Shown piece by piece: positions 28,643 to 38,214 of a stretch of DNA of 64,000 nt; the first letter of the stretch is position 1; every line of letters begins with the position of its first letter. Source of the stretch: Candidatus Rokuibacteriota bacterium (GTDB lineage Bacteria > Methylomirabilota > Methylomirabilia > Rokubacteriales > CSP1-6); contig JACPDG010000062.1 of NCBI GenBank assembly GCA_016184125.1, positions 33,145 to 97,144 of the forward strand, read 5' to 3'. A program made the translations under genes and the position numbers. Below the pieces are notes generated by a model. The model was not told where the DNA came from. It ran no database searches and was given only the letters and a program-made list of their open reading frames with translations.

Positions 28643-29431
28643 ATGCCGATCGACACACGCCATCCGAAGGACATCCGCAGCGACATCCGGGCGCAGAAGA
28701 TCACCGGCATCACGGCCGGTCTCGGCCAGGGCTTCGTGCAGGCGAACCTCGCGGTCCTGCCGAAGGACCATGCGTACGACTTCCTGCTCTTCTGCCAGCG
28801 CAACCCGAAGCCGTGCCCGCTGATCGAGGTGACCGACGTCGGTTCGCCGGTGCCGGCCGGCGTGGCGCCGGACGCCGATCTGAGAACCGACATCCCGAAG
28901 TACCGCATCTACAAGGACGGCGTGCTCGCCGACGAGGTCACCGACGCGACGCCGTACTGGCGCGACGACCTCGTCGCGTTCCTCCTCGGGTGCTCGTTCA
29001 CCTTCGAGTGGGCGATGCTCGAGGCCGGCGTGCGCCTGTGGCACATCGAGCACGGCAAGAACGTGGCGATGTGGAAGACGTCGATCGAGTGCCGGCCCGC
29101 CGGGGTGTTCCACGGGCCGACGGTCGTGTCGATGCGGCCGATCGCCGCGGCGGACGTCGCGAAGGCGGTCACGGCGAGCGCGCGCTTCCCGGCGACGCAC
29201 GGCACGCCGATCCACATCGGCGACCCGGCCGCGATCGGCATCGAGGACCTGAGCGCACCCGACTGGGGCGATGCGCCGGAGCTCCGGCCCGGCGACGTGC
29301 CGATGTTCTGGGCGTGCGGCGTGACTCCACAGGCCGTGGCGCTCGCGTCGAAGCCGCCATTCATGATCACGCACAGCCCCGGCCACATGTTCATCACGGA
29401 CGTGCCGAACGGGGCGCTCGCAGCGTTGTAG
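28643..29431 (+). CDS. DUF1445 putative hydro-lyase (YcsI / D-glutamate cyclase-like)
   Basis: The 262-residue protein is of the DUF1445 family. It has AQKITGITAGLGQGFVQANL near the N-terminus, FLLGCSFTFEWAML in the middle and PFMITHSPGHMFITDV at the C-terminus. The family is linked to D-glutamate cyclase activity, which makes 5-oxoproline, and to the ycsFGI-kip operon. That fits its position ahead of pxpB and pxpC. It starts nine bases after the dehydrogenase gene. Confidence 0.88.
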   Translation: MPIDTRHPKDIRSDIRAQKITGITAGLGQGFVQANLAVLPKDHAYDFLLFCQRNPKPCPLIEVTDVGSPVPAGVAPDADLRTDIPKYRIYKDGVLADEVTDATPYWRDDLVAFLLGCSFTFEWAMLEAGVRLWHIEHGKNVAMWKTSIECRPAGVFHGPTVVSMRPIAAADVAKAVTASARFPATHGTPIHIGDPAAIGIEDLSAPDWGDAPELRPGDVPMFWACGVTPQAVALASKPPFMITHSPGHMFITDVPNGALAAL

Positions 29432-29442
29432 GGACACGGGCT

Positions 29443-30150
29443 CTGCGGTTCCGTCCGGCGGGCGACCTCGCCGTCTCGATCGAGCTCGGGGACGCGATCA
29501 GCCTCGGGCTCAACACCCGCGTGCGCGCGCTCGAGCACCTCATCCAGCAGAAGGGCGTCCCGGGCGTCGTCGAGATGGTGCCGTCGTACAGCGCGCTGCT
29601 CGTCTACTACGATCCGCTCGTCGTCGGCTACGACGCGCTCTGCGCGTCGGTCACCGCCGTGACGCGAGAGCTCGACACCGCCGTGCTCCCGCCCGCGCGC
29701 GTGGTCGAGCTCCCGTGCTGCTACGACGATCCGGAGCTCGCCTTCGACCTCGAGGCCGCGGCCGTGAAGCTCGGTCTCGAGCCGCCCGAGCTTGTCCGGC
29801 TCCACGCGGAGGCCACGTACCACGTGTACTTCATCGGGTTCACACCGGGCCTGCCGTACCTGATGCTGCCCGAGCGGCTGCGCATCCCGAGGCTCGACAC
29901 GCCGCGGACCGCGCTCCCGCCGGGCAGCGTCGGGCTCGGCGGGGGCCAGTGCTGCGTGTACTCCGTGGAGAGCCCCGGGGGCTTCTGGATCATCGGCCGC
30001 ACGCCGCTCCGGCTCTACGATCCCGAGGTGAGTGATCCCGTGCTGCTCCAGCCCGGCGACACGGTGCGCTTCCGGCCCATCGATCGCCGCACGTTCGGCG
30101 AGATCGCCGCCGCGGTCGCCGAGCACACGTACCGGCCGGTGATCACGTGA
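29443..30150 (+). CDS. pxpB: 5-oxoprolinase subunit PxpB (KipI-like), probable CTG start
   Basis: This is the B subunit of the ATP-dependent PxpABC 5-oxoprolinase, about 235 residues. It starts LRFRPAGDLAVSIELGD, matching the usual MRFRPAGD family N-terminus. It contains YFIGFTPGLPYLMLPERL and GGFWIIGRTPLRLYDP. The open frame runs upstream, but no ATG, GTG or TTG occurs in the last 100 bases before this point. The CTG at 29443, nine bases after AGGGA, is the best start. The stop overlaps pxpC as GTGA. Confidence 0.88.
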   Translation: MRFRPAGDLAVSIELGDAISLGLNTRVRALEHLIQQKGVPGVVEMVPSYSALLVYYDPLVVGYDALCASVTAVTRELDTAVLPPARVVELPCCYDDPELAFDLEAAAVKLGLEPPELVRLHAEATYHVYFIGFTPGLPYLMLPERLRIPRLDTPRTALPPGSVGLGGGQCCVYSVESPGGFWIIGRTPLRLYDPEVSDPVLLQPGDTVRFRPIDRRTFGEIAAAVAEHTYRPVIT

Positions 30151-31106
30151 TCCGCGTGCTCGACGCGGGGCCGTTGCCGCTCACCACGGTGCAGGATCTC
30201 GGGCGCCCCGGACACCTCCGGTACGGCATCCCACCGTCCGGTCCCATGGACCGCCTCGCGTTCGTCGCCGCGAACCGCCTCGTCGGCAACGCCGACGGCG
30301 CTGCCGGCCTCGAGTGTGCGCTCGTCGGGCCGCGGTTGGAGGCCATGCGCCCGTGCGCCATCGCCGTGACGGGCGCGGACATGGCCCCGACGGTGAACGG
30401 TGAGCGGCGACCGCGCTGGACGGCGATCGCGCTGCGAGCCGGCGACCAGGTCCGGCTGGGCCCGGCGAAGGCGGGCATGCGGGCGTACGTCGCCTTCTCG
30501 GGCGGCATCGACGTGCCGCCCGTGCTGGGATCGCGCGCGACGTACATGCGCGGGCAGCTCGGCGGGCTCGAGGGGCGCGCGCTCCGCAAGGGGGATACCC
30601 TGCGCCTCTTCGACGCCCCGATACCGCCGGCGCGACGCGTCGTCGATCCTCCGGATGCGGATCCGGGCCTCGAGGTCACGGTGCGTGTCGTCCTCGGCCC
30701 CGAGGCGGACCGATTCACGGAGGCCGGGGTGAAGGCGTTCCTCACGGGCGCCTACGAGCTGCTCCAGCAGTCGGACCGCATGGGCGCGCGTCTCCGCGGG
30801 CCGCGGATCGCGCACGCGCGCGGGCACGACATCATCTCGAACGGTATCGCGCTCGGGACGGTGCAGGTGCCGGGCGACGGTCAGCCGATCGTCCTCCTCG
30901 TGGACCGCCAGTCCGCGGGCGGCTACACGAAGATCGCGACGGTCTGCTCCTTCGACATCGGCCGGCTCGCCCAGCAGAAGCCCGGCCGTCACGTCCGCTT
31001 CCAGGCCGTGGACGTCGCCGAGGCGCACCGGCTCCTGCACGAGCACCGCGCAGCGACGGACCGGCTCGTTCTGGAGACCATCGGACAACGAATGGAGAAG
31101 TCATGA
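30147..31106 (+). CDS. pxpC: 5-oxoprolinase subunit PxpC (KipA-like)
   Basis: The 319-residue C subunit has TTVQDLGRPGHLRYGIPPSG at the N-terminus, the AYVAFSGGIDVPPVLGSRAT segment and the QSDRMGARLRGP motif shared with biotin-dependent carboxyltransferase domains. It ends with VDRQSAGGYTKIATVC. With PxpA and PxpB it converts 5-oxoproline to glutamate. The GTG start overlaps pxpB, and the stop overlaps the aminotransferase gene. Confidence 0.92.
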   Translation: MIRVLDAGPLPLTTVQDLGRPGHLRYGIPPSGPMDRLAFVAANRLVGNADGAAGLECALVGPRLEAMRPCAIAVTGADMAPTVNGERRPRWTAIALRAGDQVRLGPAKAGMRAYVAFSGGIDVPPVLGSRATYMRGQLGGLEGRALRKGDTLRLFDAPIPPARRVVDPPDADPGLEVTVRVVLGPEADRFTEAGVKAFLTGAYELLQQSDRMGARLRGPRIAHARGHDIISNGIALGTVQVPGDGQPIVLLVDRQSAGGYTKIATVCSFDIGRLAQQKPGRHVRFQAVDVAEAHRLLHEHRAATDRLVLETIGQRMEKS

Positions 31107-32278
31107 CTGTCGAGAGAGAAGAGCAGGAATACGCGGCGAAGACCGGGCGGTCCCGTGTGCTCTACGAGGAGGCGCTGGCCGTGATGCCGGGCGGGAACAG
31201 CCGGACGACGACGTTCTTCGACCCGTACCCGTTCTACATCCAGCGCGGGCAGGGGGCGCACGTCGAAGACGCCGACGGCAACGTACGGCTGGACCTCAAC
31301 GGCAACTACACGAGCCTGATCCTCGGCCATGCGCCGCCCGAGGTCGTCAAGGCGGCGCAGGAGGCGGCCGCGCACGGGCTGTCGTTCCCCGGACCGACCG
31401 AGCACGAGATCCGGCTCGCGGAGCTGCTCACGCAGCGCATCCCGTCCGTCGAGCGCGTGCGCTTCACGAACTCCGGCACCGAGGCCACGATGAACGCGGT
31501 GCGCCTCGCGCGGGCGTTCACCGGCCGGCCAAAGATCGCGAAGTTCGAGGGGGCATTCCACGGGACCCACGACTGGGTCATGGTGTCGGTGACGCCGGAT
31601 CCGAAGGCTGCCGGTGGACGCCAGCGCCCGAAGCCGATCCCGTGGTCGGCGGGGCTGCCGCCGGCCGTCGCCAAGCACGTCGTCGTGCTGCCGTGGAACG
31701 ACGCCGAGGCCGACGAGGTGATCTCCTTCCGCGTCGCGCCGGGCGGCGCGCAGGAACGCTTCGGCGCCAGACCGGACCTCACGACGCTCGGCAAGATCAT
31801 CGGCGGCGGCCTGCCCGTCGGCGCATTCGGCGGGCGCCGGGACATCATGGACTTCTACGACCCGCGCCGCGGGGGCGCGCGCATCAGCCAGGGCGGCACG
31901 TTCAACGCCAACCCGGTGACGATGGCGGCGGGGGTGGCCACGATGAACGCGCTGACGCCCGATGCGTACGCGCGCCTCGACGCGCTCGGCGAGCGGCTGC
32001 GCGGCGGGGTGACGCGCCTCCTGGAAGCCACGCGCCGCAAGGGACACGTCACGGGCGTCGGGTCCCTGTTCTGCCTGCACTGGACCACCGCGCCGATCAC
32101 CGACTACCGGTCCACGCGGCCGAAGGACCCGGACGCGCCGATGCGCGTGTTCCTCGGCCTGCTGAACGAGGGCATCCTGCTCACGCAGCGGGGGATGGGC
32201 GCGATCTCCCTCGCGATGACCGAAGAGGACATCGACCGGTTCGTCAACGCGCTGGCGAGAGTGCTCGCAAGGGGGTAG
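31103..32278 (+). CDS. Class III aminotransferase (GSA aminotransferase-like) with internal deletion
   Basis: This PLP enzyme of 391 residues resembles glutamate-1-semialdehyde 2,1-aminomutase and relatives. It has VMPGGNSRTTTFF at the N-terminus, VRFTNSGTEATMNAVRLAR for PLP phosphate binding and the Schiff-base Lys in TTLGKIIGGGLPVG. Around residue 205 the text jumps from VLPWNDAEA straight to DEVISFRV. Relatives carry some 55 residues there, including the EP-loop strand. The frame is intact, so a shortened product could be made, but it is probably impaired. It sits between pxpC and pxpA. Confidence 0.85.
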   Translation: MTVEREEQEYAAKTGRSRVLYEEALAVMPGGNSRTTTFFDPYPFYIQRGQGAHVEDADGNVRLDLNGNYTSLILGHAPPEVVKAAQEAAAHGLSFPGPTEHEIRLAELLTQRIPSVERVRFTNSGTEATMNAVRLARAFTGRPKIAKFEGAFHGTHDWVMVSVTPDPKAAGGRQRPKPIPWSAGLPPAVAKHVVVLPWNDAEADEVISFRVAPGGAQERFGARPDLTTLGKIIGGGLPVGAFGGRRDIMDFYDPRRGGARISQGGTFNANPVTMAAGVATMNALTPDAYARLDALGERLRGGVTRLLEATRRKGHVTGVGSLFCLHWTTAPITDYRSTRPKDPDAPMRVFLGLLNEGILLTQRGMGAISLAMTEEDIDRFVNALARVLARG

Positions 32279-32280
32279 GT

Positions 32281-33063
32281 ATGGCGGCCAAGTACGTCGA
32301 CCTGAACTGCGACATGGGCGAGAGCTACGGCCGGTGGACGCTCGGCGCCGACGAAGAGATCATGCCGTGCATCACCTCGGCGAACGTCGCGTGCGGCTTC
32401 CACGGCGGTGACCCGCACGTCATGCGCAAGACCGTCGCGCTCGCGCTCGAGCACGGGGTCGCGGTCGGCTCGCATCCGTCGCTGCCGGACCTCATCGGGT
32501 TCGGACGGCGCGTCATGGACGTCTCGACGCAGGAGCTCAAGGACTACCTCTGCTACCAGACCGGCGCGCTCCGCGAGTTCGCGCGCGCGGCGGGGAGCGA
32601 GCTCCAGCACATGAAGCCGCACGGCATCCTCTACGCGATGGTGGAGAAGGACGGGCCGCTCGCCGCCGCGATCGGTGAGGCGGCGCGCGAGTCCGGCAAG
32701 GACCTCATCCTGATGGCGCTCGCCTCGGGCCGGTACGACCGGACGTGCCGGAAGATGGGCGTCCGCGTGGCGTCCGAGGGCTTCGCCGACCGCGCCTACA
32801 ACGTGGATCTGACGCTGGTCTCGCGGAAGCAGGCGGGCTCGCTCATCACCGACCCGGAGCGCGCGGCGGCGCAGGCGGTGCGGATGGCGATGGAGGGCAA
32901 GGTCCGCACGATCGACGGCGTCGACGTGGACATCGCCGTGCAGACGATCTGCTGCCACGGCGACACTCCGGGGGCCCAGAAGATCGTCCGGACGGTGCGC
33001 GAGGCGCTCGAGAAAGCCGGGTGCGTGGTGAAGCCGCTGCGCGACTGGCTGCCGAAAGTCTAG
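32281..33063 (+). CDS. pxpA: 5-oxoprolinase subunit PxpA (LamB/YcsF family)
   Basis: The 260-residue A subunit begins DLNCDMGESYGRW and contains ANVACGFHGGDPHVMRKTV, VGSHPSLPDLIGFGRR and the HMKPHGILYAMVEKD motif, with the conserved Asp and His residues of the LamB/YcsF barrel. It works with PxpB and PxpC in ATP-dependent 5-oxoproline hydrolysis. The start lies two bases after the aminotransferase stop. Confidence 0.93.
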   Translation: MAAKYVDLNCDMGESYGRWTLGADEEIMPCITSANVACGFHGGDPHVMRKTVALALEHGVAVGSHPSLPDLIGFGRRVMDVSTQELKDYLCYQTGALREFARAAGSELQHMKPHGILYAMVEKDGPLAAAIGEAARESGKDLILMALASGRYDRTCRKMGVRVASEGFADRAYNVDLTLVSRKQAGSLITDPERAAAQAVRMAMEGKVRTIDGVDVDIAVQTICCHGDTPGAQKIVRTVREALEKAGCVVKPLRDWLPKV

Positions 33064-33071
33064 GAGCCTGT

Positions 33072-33098
33072 CGGGGTTACACGGTCAAGTAGACCCCG
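33072..33098 (+). terminator. Weak hairpin after pxpA
   Basis: CGGGGT (33072-33077) pairs with ACCCCG (33093-33098) across a 15-nt loop, between pxpA and the convergent response-regulator gene. There is no T-run. Confidence 0.3.
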
Positions 33099-33110
33099 GA
33101 CACCCAGGTC

Positions 33111-33539
33111 TTACAAGGGGCGCGACGGCGACGCCGTGGCCTGGGCGACCACGGCGTCGGGCTCGGACGCCGTCAGGTGCGGCACCAGCTCGTTCCAGCC
33201 GATCGGTTTGGTGAGCACGACATCCGCGCCCGCCACGCGCGCTCGGCTGGCGAACGGCTCCCCGTAGCCGGTGATCGCGACGACACGCGGGCGGCGCGGG
33301 GCGTCGGCGAGGACCCTGCGAATGAGCGCTTCGCCCGGAATATCGGGCAATCCGAGGTCGGTGAGGAGCACGTCGATCTCGTGTACGGCGGCCAGCTCCA
33401 CGGCGTGACGCGCCGATCCGGTGGCCAGCACCTCGGCGCCGTCGGCCTCGAGCAGCCGCTCGAGCACGTCGCGCGTGTCGGCGGCATCCTCGACGAGGAG
33501 CACGGTCAGCCCTCTCAACGGACGATCCAGAACTTCCAT
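33111..33539 (-). CDS. Single-domain response regulator
   Basis: This is a CheY-like receiver of 142 residues. The acidic pocket is VEDAADT, the phosphorylated Asp lies in DVLLTDLGLPDIPGEA and the conserved Lys in VVLTKPIGW. There is no output domain after residue 125, only an Ala/Ser tail. No histidine kinase is adjacent. It is divergent from the glycine cleavage operon with about 120 bases between start codons. Confidence 0.9.
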   Translation of the reverse strand: MEVLDRPLRGLTVLLVEDAADTRDVLERLLEADGAEVLATGSARHAVELAAVHEIDVLLTDLGLPDIPGEALIRRVLADAPRRPRVVAITGYGEPFASRARVAGADVVLTKPIGWNELVPHLTASEPDAVVAQATASPSRPL

Positions 33540-33621
33540 AGTCTCCGTCCCAACCGCCGCATCACGCGGCTACCTCACTCGAGAGCAAACACAATGCCGG
33601 AATGCCCAGCGCCCGGTCGTC

Positions 33622-33650
33622 TTGACCGGCCCCGCACGGAGTGGTCTACT
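33622..33650 (+). promoter_or_regulatory. Promoter of the glycine cleavage operon
   Basis: The -35 TTGACC (33622-33627) and -10 TCTACT (33645-33650) are 17 bases apart. The expected start is within a few bases of GTG 33660, so gcvT may be translated from an almost leaderless mRNA. No glycine riboswitch fits in the gap. Confidence 0.55.
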
Positions 33651-33659
33651 ACATCGCCC

Positions 33660-34778
33660 GTGGGAAGCCCGCTCAAGCGCACTCCGCTCTACGAAGCGCA
33701 TCTGAAGGCCGGCGCCCGGATGGTCGAGTTCGGCGGCTGGGACATGCCCGTCCAGTATCGCGGGATCATCGAGGAGCACCGGACCGTCCGCTCGGCGGTG
33801 GGCCTCTTCGACGTCAGTCACATGGGCGAGCTCGAGGTCGAGGGCCCCGATGCGCTCGCGACGCTCCAGTGGCTCACGAGCAACGACGTCGGGGCGCTCG
33901 AGGTGGGCCAGGTGCAGTATTCGGTCCTGTGCTACCCGCACGGCGGCATCGTCGACGACCTCACGGTCTATCGGCTCGCGCCCGACCGGTTCATGATCAC
34001 CGTGAACGCATCGAACATCGACAAGGACTTCGCCTGGGTGACGGAGCGCTCGCGCGAGCGCGCTGGCCGAGCCGCGTGGAAGAACGTGTCCAGCGAGACG
34101 GCGCTCCTCGCGGTCCAGGGCCCGAAGGCCGAGGCGCTCGTGGGCCGGCTCGCCGACCGCGACGTGACGCGCGTCGGGTACTACCGGTTCGAGCGCGGCA
34201 CGGTGGCCGGCGCACCGACCGTCATCTCGCGCACCGGGTACACCGGCGAGGACGGCTTCGAGCTCTACACGCCGGCGGACGACGCGCGGGCCCTGTGGGC
34301 GGCGCTCCTCGATGCGGGCGCCAAGGACGGCGTGGCGCCGATCGGGCTCGGCGCGCGCGACACGCTCCGCCTGGAGATGCGCTACGTGCTCTACGGCAAC
34401 GATATCGACGAGACCACGAACCCGCTGGAGGCGGGGCTCGGCTGGATCGTCAAGCCGGCGAAGGGCGAGTTCATCGGGCGCGGCGCGATCGAGCGCGTGC
34501 GCGCCGAGGGCGTCACGCGCCGGCTCGTCGGGCTCGAGATGGCCGAGCGGAGCGTGGCCCGCCACGGCTACCCCGTCGTGAAGGACGGCGCGCGCCTCGG
34601 CGTGGTGACCTCGGGCTCCTACGGGCCGTCGGTCGATCGCTCCATCGCGCTGGCCTACGTCGACGCCGCGCACGCGGCCGTCGGCTCGGAGGTCGGCGTC
34701 GAGATCCGCGGCCAGGCGAAGGCCGCCAAGGTCGTCAAGACTCCGTTCCTTCCTCCGCGCGTCAAGAAGTCGAGCTGA
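33660..34778 (+). CDS. gcvT: Glycine cleavage system T protein (aminomethyltransferase)
   Basis: GcvT moves the methylene group from lipoyl-bound aminomethyl to tetrahydrofolate. The 372-residue protein starts LKRTPLYEAHLKAGARMVEF. It has VGLFDVSHMGELEVEGPDA, ISRTGYTGEDGFELY and LRLEMRYVLYGNDI. GTG 33660 gives the family N-terminus; the frame is open further upstream to ATG 33594 without homology. It is the first gene of gcvT-H-PA-PB. Confidence 0.94.
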   Translation: MGSPLKRTPLYEAHLKAGARMVEFGGWDMPVQYRGIIEEHRTVRSAVGLFDVSHMGELEVEGPDALATLQWLTSNDVGALEVGQVQYSVLCYPHGGIVDDLTVYRLAPDRFMITVNASNIDKDFAWVTERSRERAGRAAWKNVSSETALLAVQGPKAEALVGRLADRDVTRVGYYRFERGTVAGAPTVISRTGYTGEDGFELYTPADDARALWAALLDAGAKDGVAPIGLGARDTLRLEMRYVLYGNDIDETTNPLEAGLGWIVKPAKGEFIGRGAIERVRAEGVTRRLVGLEMAERSVARHGYPVVKDGARLGVVTSGSYGPSVDRSIALAYVDAAHAAVGSEVGVEIRGQAKAAKVVKTPFLPPRVKKSS

Positions 34779-34797
34779 TCTCTCGAGAGGGCCAGCC

Positions 34798-35190
34798 ATG
34801 TCGAACATTCCGGCAGATCTCCGTTACACGCGTGAGCACGAGTGGGCCAGACGCGAAGGCGATCAGGTGCGCGTCGGGATCACGCACTTCGCCCAGGAGC
34901 AGCTCGGCGACGTCGTCTTCGTCGAGCTGCCGAAGCTCGGCACGCGCGTGACCGCGCACAGGACCTTCGGCGTCGTGGAGTCGGTCAAGGCCGTCTCGGA
35001 TCTCTTCGCGCCGATCTCGGGGGAGATCGTCGAGCACAACACCGAGCTCGGCGACGCGCCGCAGCTCGTGAACCAGGACCCGTACGGACGCGGATGGATG
35101 ATCGTCGTGACCCCGTCGAGCCCGGGGGACTGGGACGAGCTCCTGACCGCGCAGCAGTACGAGCAATTCCTCGCCGAGGCTGCGCACTGA
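34798..35190 (+). CDS. gcvH: Glycine cleavage system H protein
   Basis: The 130-residue lipoyl carrier shows RYTREHEWARREGDQVRVGI, ELPKLGTRV and the lipoylation site in VESVKAVSDLFAPISGEI. It shuttles the aminomethyl group between P, T and L proteins. The gene is 19 bases after gcvT and overlaps gcvPA as TGATG. The lipoyl-transfer gene at 38215 is a plausible modifier. Confidence 0.96.
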   Translation: MSNIPADLRYTREHEWARREGDQVRVGITHFAQEQLGDVVFVELPKLGTRVTAHRTFGVVESVKAVSDLFAPISGEIVEHNTELGDAPQLVNQDPYGRGWMIVVTPSSPGDWDELLTAQQYEQFLAEAAH

Positions 35191-36533
35191 TGCGATACCT
35201 TCCCACGACCGACCGCGAGCGGCAGCAGATGCTCGCGACGATCGGAGCCGGCGGCATCGAGGATCTTCTCGTCCGCCTGCCCGCCAAGGCGCGTCTCGAT
35301 CGCCCGCTCGCCATCGGGCCCGCGGTCGCGGAGACCGACCTCGTGCGCGAGCTGCGCGCGATGGCGGGGAAGAACGCGGACGCGGACTCGCACGTCTGCT
35401 TCCTCGGCGCCGGCTCGTACGACCACTACGTGCCGAGCCCGATCAACCACCTCGTCCTCCGCGGCGAGTTCTTCACCGCCTACACCCCGTACCAGCCGGA
35501 GGCCAGCCAGGGGACGCTCCGCTCGATCTACGAGTACCAGACGATGATCGCCGAGCTCACCGGCATGGACGTGGCGAACGCGTCGATCTACGACGGTGCC
35601 TCGTCGCTCGCCGAGGCGGTGCTCATGTCGCGTGTCGCGACCGGTCGCGCGGAGGTCGTGCTCCCCGGCAGCCTCCACCCGCTCTACCGGCGCGCCGTCG
35701 CCTCGTACTGCCAGGGGATGGACCTGCGCCTGCGCGACGCGGCGGCGCCGGACGGCGTCGTCGATCCGGACGCGGTGCGGGGGCTGGTCACGGAGGCGAC
35801 GGCGGCGGTCGTCGTGCAGTCGCCGAACTTCTACGGCTGCCTGGAGGACGTCGCCGCGCTGTCCGAGATCGCGCACGCCGCCGGCGCGCTGTCGATCGTC
35901 GTCGCGGCGCCGGTGAACCTCGGCGTGCTCGAGGCGCCGGGACGGCAGGGCGCGGACATCGCGGTCGGCGAAGGGCAGGGGCTCGGGGTGCCGATGTCGT
36001 TCGGGGGCCCGAACCTCGGCGTCTTCGCGGCCACGCAGGCCCTGGTTCGCCGCATGCCCGGCCGGCTGGTCGGCGCGACGGTGGACCTCGACGGGCAGCG
36101 CGGCTTCGTGCTGACGCTGCAGGCGCGCGAGCAGCACATCCGCCGTGCGAAGGCGACGTCGAACATCTGCACGAACGTCGCCCTCAACGCGCTCATGGCC
36201 ACGATCTACCTCGCGATCCTCGGCAAGCAGGGGCTCAGGAAGGTCGGCGAGCTCTCGACGGCGAAGGCGCACTACGCGGCCGAGCGCCTCGCGGCGATCC
36301 CGGGCGTGTCGCTCCGGTTCGGCGCGCCGTTCTTCAAGGAGTTCGCGGTGCGGCTGCCGAAGTCGCCGGACCAGGTGGTGCGGAAGCTGCTGCGCGAGAA
36401 GATGCTCGCTGGCGTTCCGCTCGGCACGTTCGACCGGAACCTCCGTGACTGCCTGCTCGTGGCCGTGACGGAGACGCGCACGCGCGAGGAGATCGACCGC
36501 TTCGCGGCAGCGCTCGAGAAGGCGGTGGCGTGA
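35190..36533 (+). CDS. gcvPA: Glycine dehydrogenase (decarboxylating) subunit 1
   Basis: This is the N-terminal half of split P protein, 447 residues. Signatures are [58 protein letters not shown] and [17 protein letters not shown]. It pairs with GcvPB to decarboxylate glycine. ATG 35190 shares its A with the gcvH stop, and the 3' end overlaps gcvPB. Confidence 0.95.
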   Translation: MRYLPTTDRERQQMLATIGAGGIEDLLVRLPAKARLDRPLAIGPAVAETDLVRELRAMAGKNADADSHVCFLGAGSYDHYVPSPINHLVLRGEFFTAYTPYQPEASQGTLRSIYEYQTMIAELTGMDVANASIYDGASSLAEAVLMSRVATGRAEVVLPGSLHPLYRRAVASYCQGMDLRLRDAAAPDGVVDPDAVRGLVTEATAAVVVQSPNFYGCLEDVAALSEIAHAAGALSIVVAAPVNLGVLEAPGRQGADIAVGEGQGLGVPMSFGGPNLGVFAATQALVRRMPGRLVGATVDLDGQRGFVLTLQAREQHIRRAKATSNICTNVALNALMATIYLAILGKQGLRKVGELSTAKAHYAAERLAAIPGVSLRFGAPFFKEFAVRLPKSPDQVVRKLLREKMLAGVPLGTFDRNLRDCLLVAVTETRTREEIDRFAAALEKAVA

Positions 36534-38002
36534 TGATGGTGAAGCGGGCCGCGTACGACCGGCTGATCTTCGAGCTGTCGTCCCCGGGACGGATCGCGCA
36601 CTCGCTGCCCGAGTGCGACGTCCCGACGAGCGACCCGCGCGAGCTGCTGCCCGACAAGCAGCTGCGCTCCTCCCCGGCCGAGCTGCCGGAGGTCTCCGAG
36701 CTCGACGTCGTGCGTCACTACACGCGGCTGTCGCAGCTGAACTACGGCGTCGACACGCACTTCTACCCGCTCGGCTCGTGCACGATGAAGTACAACCCGA
36801 AGCTCAACGAGGACACGGCTCGCCTCGCCGGCTTCGCGCGCCTGCATCCGCTCGTCCCCGAGGCCGCGGCGCAGGGCGCGCTCCAGCTCATGCACGAGCT
36901 CGGCGCGATGCTGGGGGAGATCGCCGGCATGGACGCCGTGTCGCTCCAGCCCGCGGCCGGCGCGCAGGGCGAGCTCGCGGGCGTGCTGATGATCCGCGCC
37001 TATCACGCCTCGCGTGGCGAGCGACGGACGAAGGTGCTGATCCCCGACTCGGCGCACGGCACGAACCCCGCGTCGACCGCGATCGCCGGCTACGAGGTCG
37101 TCGAGGTGAAGTCGGACGCCGACGGCGGGGTGGACCTGCTCGACCTCGAGCGCCATCTGGCGGACGACGTCGCGGCGTTCATGATCACCGTGCCGAACAC
37201 GCTCGGCAACTTCGAGCCGCGCATCATGGAGATCACCGCGCTCTGCCGCAGCAAGGGCGTGCAGGTGTACATGGACGGCGCGAACCTCAACGCCATCCTC
37301 GGCATCACGCGGCCCGGCGACCTCGGCTTCGACGTCTGCCACTTCAACCTGCACAAGACGTTCACCACCCCGCACGGTGGCGGCGGCCCGGGCGCCGGAC
37401 CGGTCGGGGTGAAAGCGCACCTCGAGCCGTTCCTGCCGGTCCCCGTCGTGACGAAGAAGGGCGAGCGCTACACGCTCGACTGGAAGCGGCGGGCGTCGAT
37501 CGGCAAGCTCCAGGCGTTCTGGGGCAACTTCGCGATGCTCGTCCGCGCCTACACGTACATCAAGACGATGGGCGCCGACGGGCTCCGGCGCGTGTCGGAA
37601 GACGCGGTCCTCAACGCGAACTACGTCATGAAGCGCCTCGAGCGCGACTACGACCTGGGCGCGCCCGGGCCGTGCATGCACGAGTGCGTGCTGTCCGCGC
37701 GGCGCCAGAAGAAGCTCGGCGTGAATGCGATGGACGTGGCCAAGCGGCTGCTCGACCTCGGGTTCTACGCGCCGTCCACGTACTTCCCGATGATCGTCGA
37801 GGAAGCGCTCATGATCGAGCCGACCGAGACGGAGTCGAAGGAGACGCTCGACGCGTTCTGCGACGCGATGATCCAGATCGCCCGCGAGGCCGAGACCGAG
37901 TCGAAGATCGCCGCCGACGCGCCGATCACGACGCCGGTGCGGCGGCTCGACCAGACCAAGGCCGCGCGCGAGCCGGATCTGCGCTGGCGCCCGCGGGACT
38001 AG
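36530..38002 (+). CDS. gcvPB: Glycine dehydrogenase (decarboxylating) subunit 2
   Basis: This is the PLP-binding half of split P protein, 490 residues. It has [30 protein letters not shown] and the Schiff-base Lys in [19 protein letters not shown]. Several in-frame starts cluster at 36530-36539; GTG 36530 overlaps the gcvPA stop as GTGA. A palindromic repeat element begins right after the stop. The L protein (lipoamide dehydrogenase) is not encoded in this window. Confidence 0.95.
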   Translation: MMMVKRAAYDRLIFELSSPGRIAHSLPECDVPTSDPRELLPDKQLRSSPAELPEVSELDVVRHYTRLSQLNYGVDTHFYPLGSCTMKYNPKLNEDTARLAGFARLHPLVPEAAAQGALQLMHELGAMLGEIAGMDAVSLQPAAGAQGELAGVLMIRAYHASRGERRTKVLIPDSAHGTNPASTAIAGYEVVEVKSDADGGVDLLDLERHLADDVAAFMITVPNTLGNFEPRIMEITALCRSKGVQVYMDGANLNAILGITRPGDLGFDVCHFNLHKTFTTPHGGGGPGAGPVGVKAHLEPFLPVPVVTKKGERYTLDWKRRASIGKLQAFWGNFAMLVRAYTYIKTMGADGLRRVSEDAVLNANYVMKRLERDYDLGAPGPCMHECVLSARRQKKLGVNAMDVAKRLLDLGFYAPSTYFPMIVEEALMIEPTETESKETLDAFCDAMIQIAREAETESKIAADAPITTPVRRLDQTKAAREPDLRWRPRD

Positions 38003-38008
38003 GGACGT

Positions 38009-38095
38009 GGGGGGCCCCGAAATGGCCCCCCACACCCCCCAACGCTCGGAGCGCCCCGGGGAACCCGTGGCGCTCCTCGATTCGCTATTTCTCCG
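38009..38095 (-). repeat. GC-rich palindromic repeat locus 2
   Basis: This is a single element in reverse orientation: GGGGGGCCCCGAAATGGCCC, CCCCACACCCCCC, then GCTCGGAGCGCC...GGCGCTCCTCG, which folds as a second hairpin. It lies just after the gcvPB stop. The rest of the 38003-38214 gap holds a lone -10-like TATACT at about 38197. Confidence 0.85.
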
Positions 38096-38214
38096 ACAGG
38101 CTCGGCATTCGTGACGTGCCCCTCCCGGCACGCACCGCGAGCGCCGAGCCGATCCACGCACGCGAGCCTGACGACCGGCAGTTGCGTGACGCCTCGGTAT
38201 ACTGAGCACCGAGC

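Noticed and set aside
27539-29437. 632-codon minus-strand frame opposite the dehydrogenase and DUF1445 genes
   Set aside because: It is an antisense shadow with composition unlike any family.
33540-33660. Glycine riboswitch before gcvT
   Set aside because: The gap is too short after the likely promoter, and no aptamer-like tandem structure is visible.
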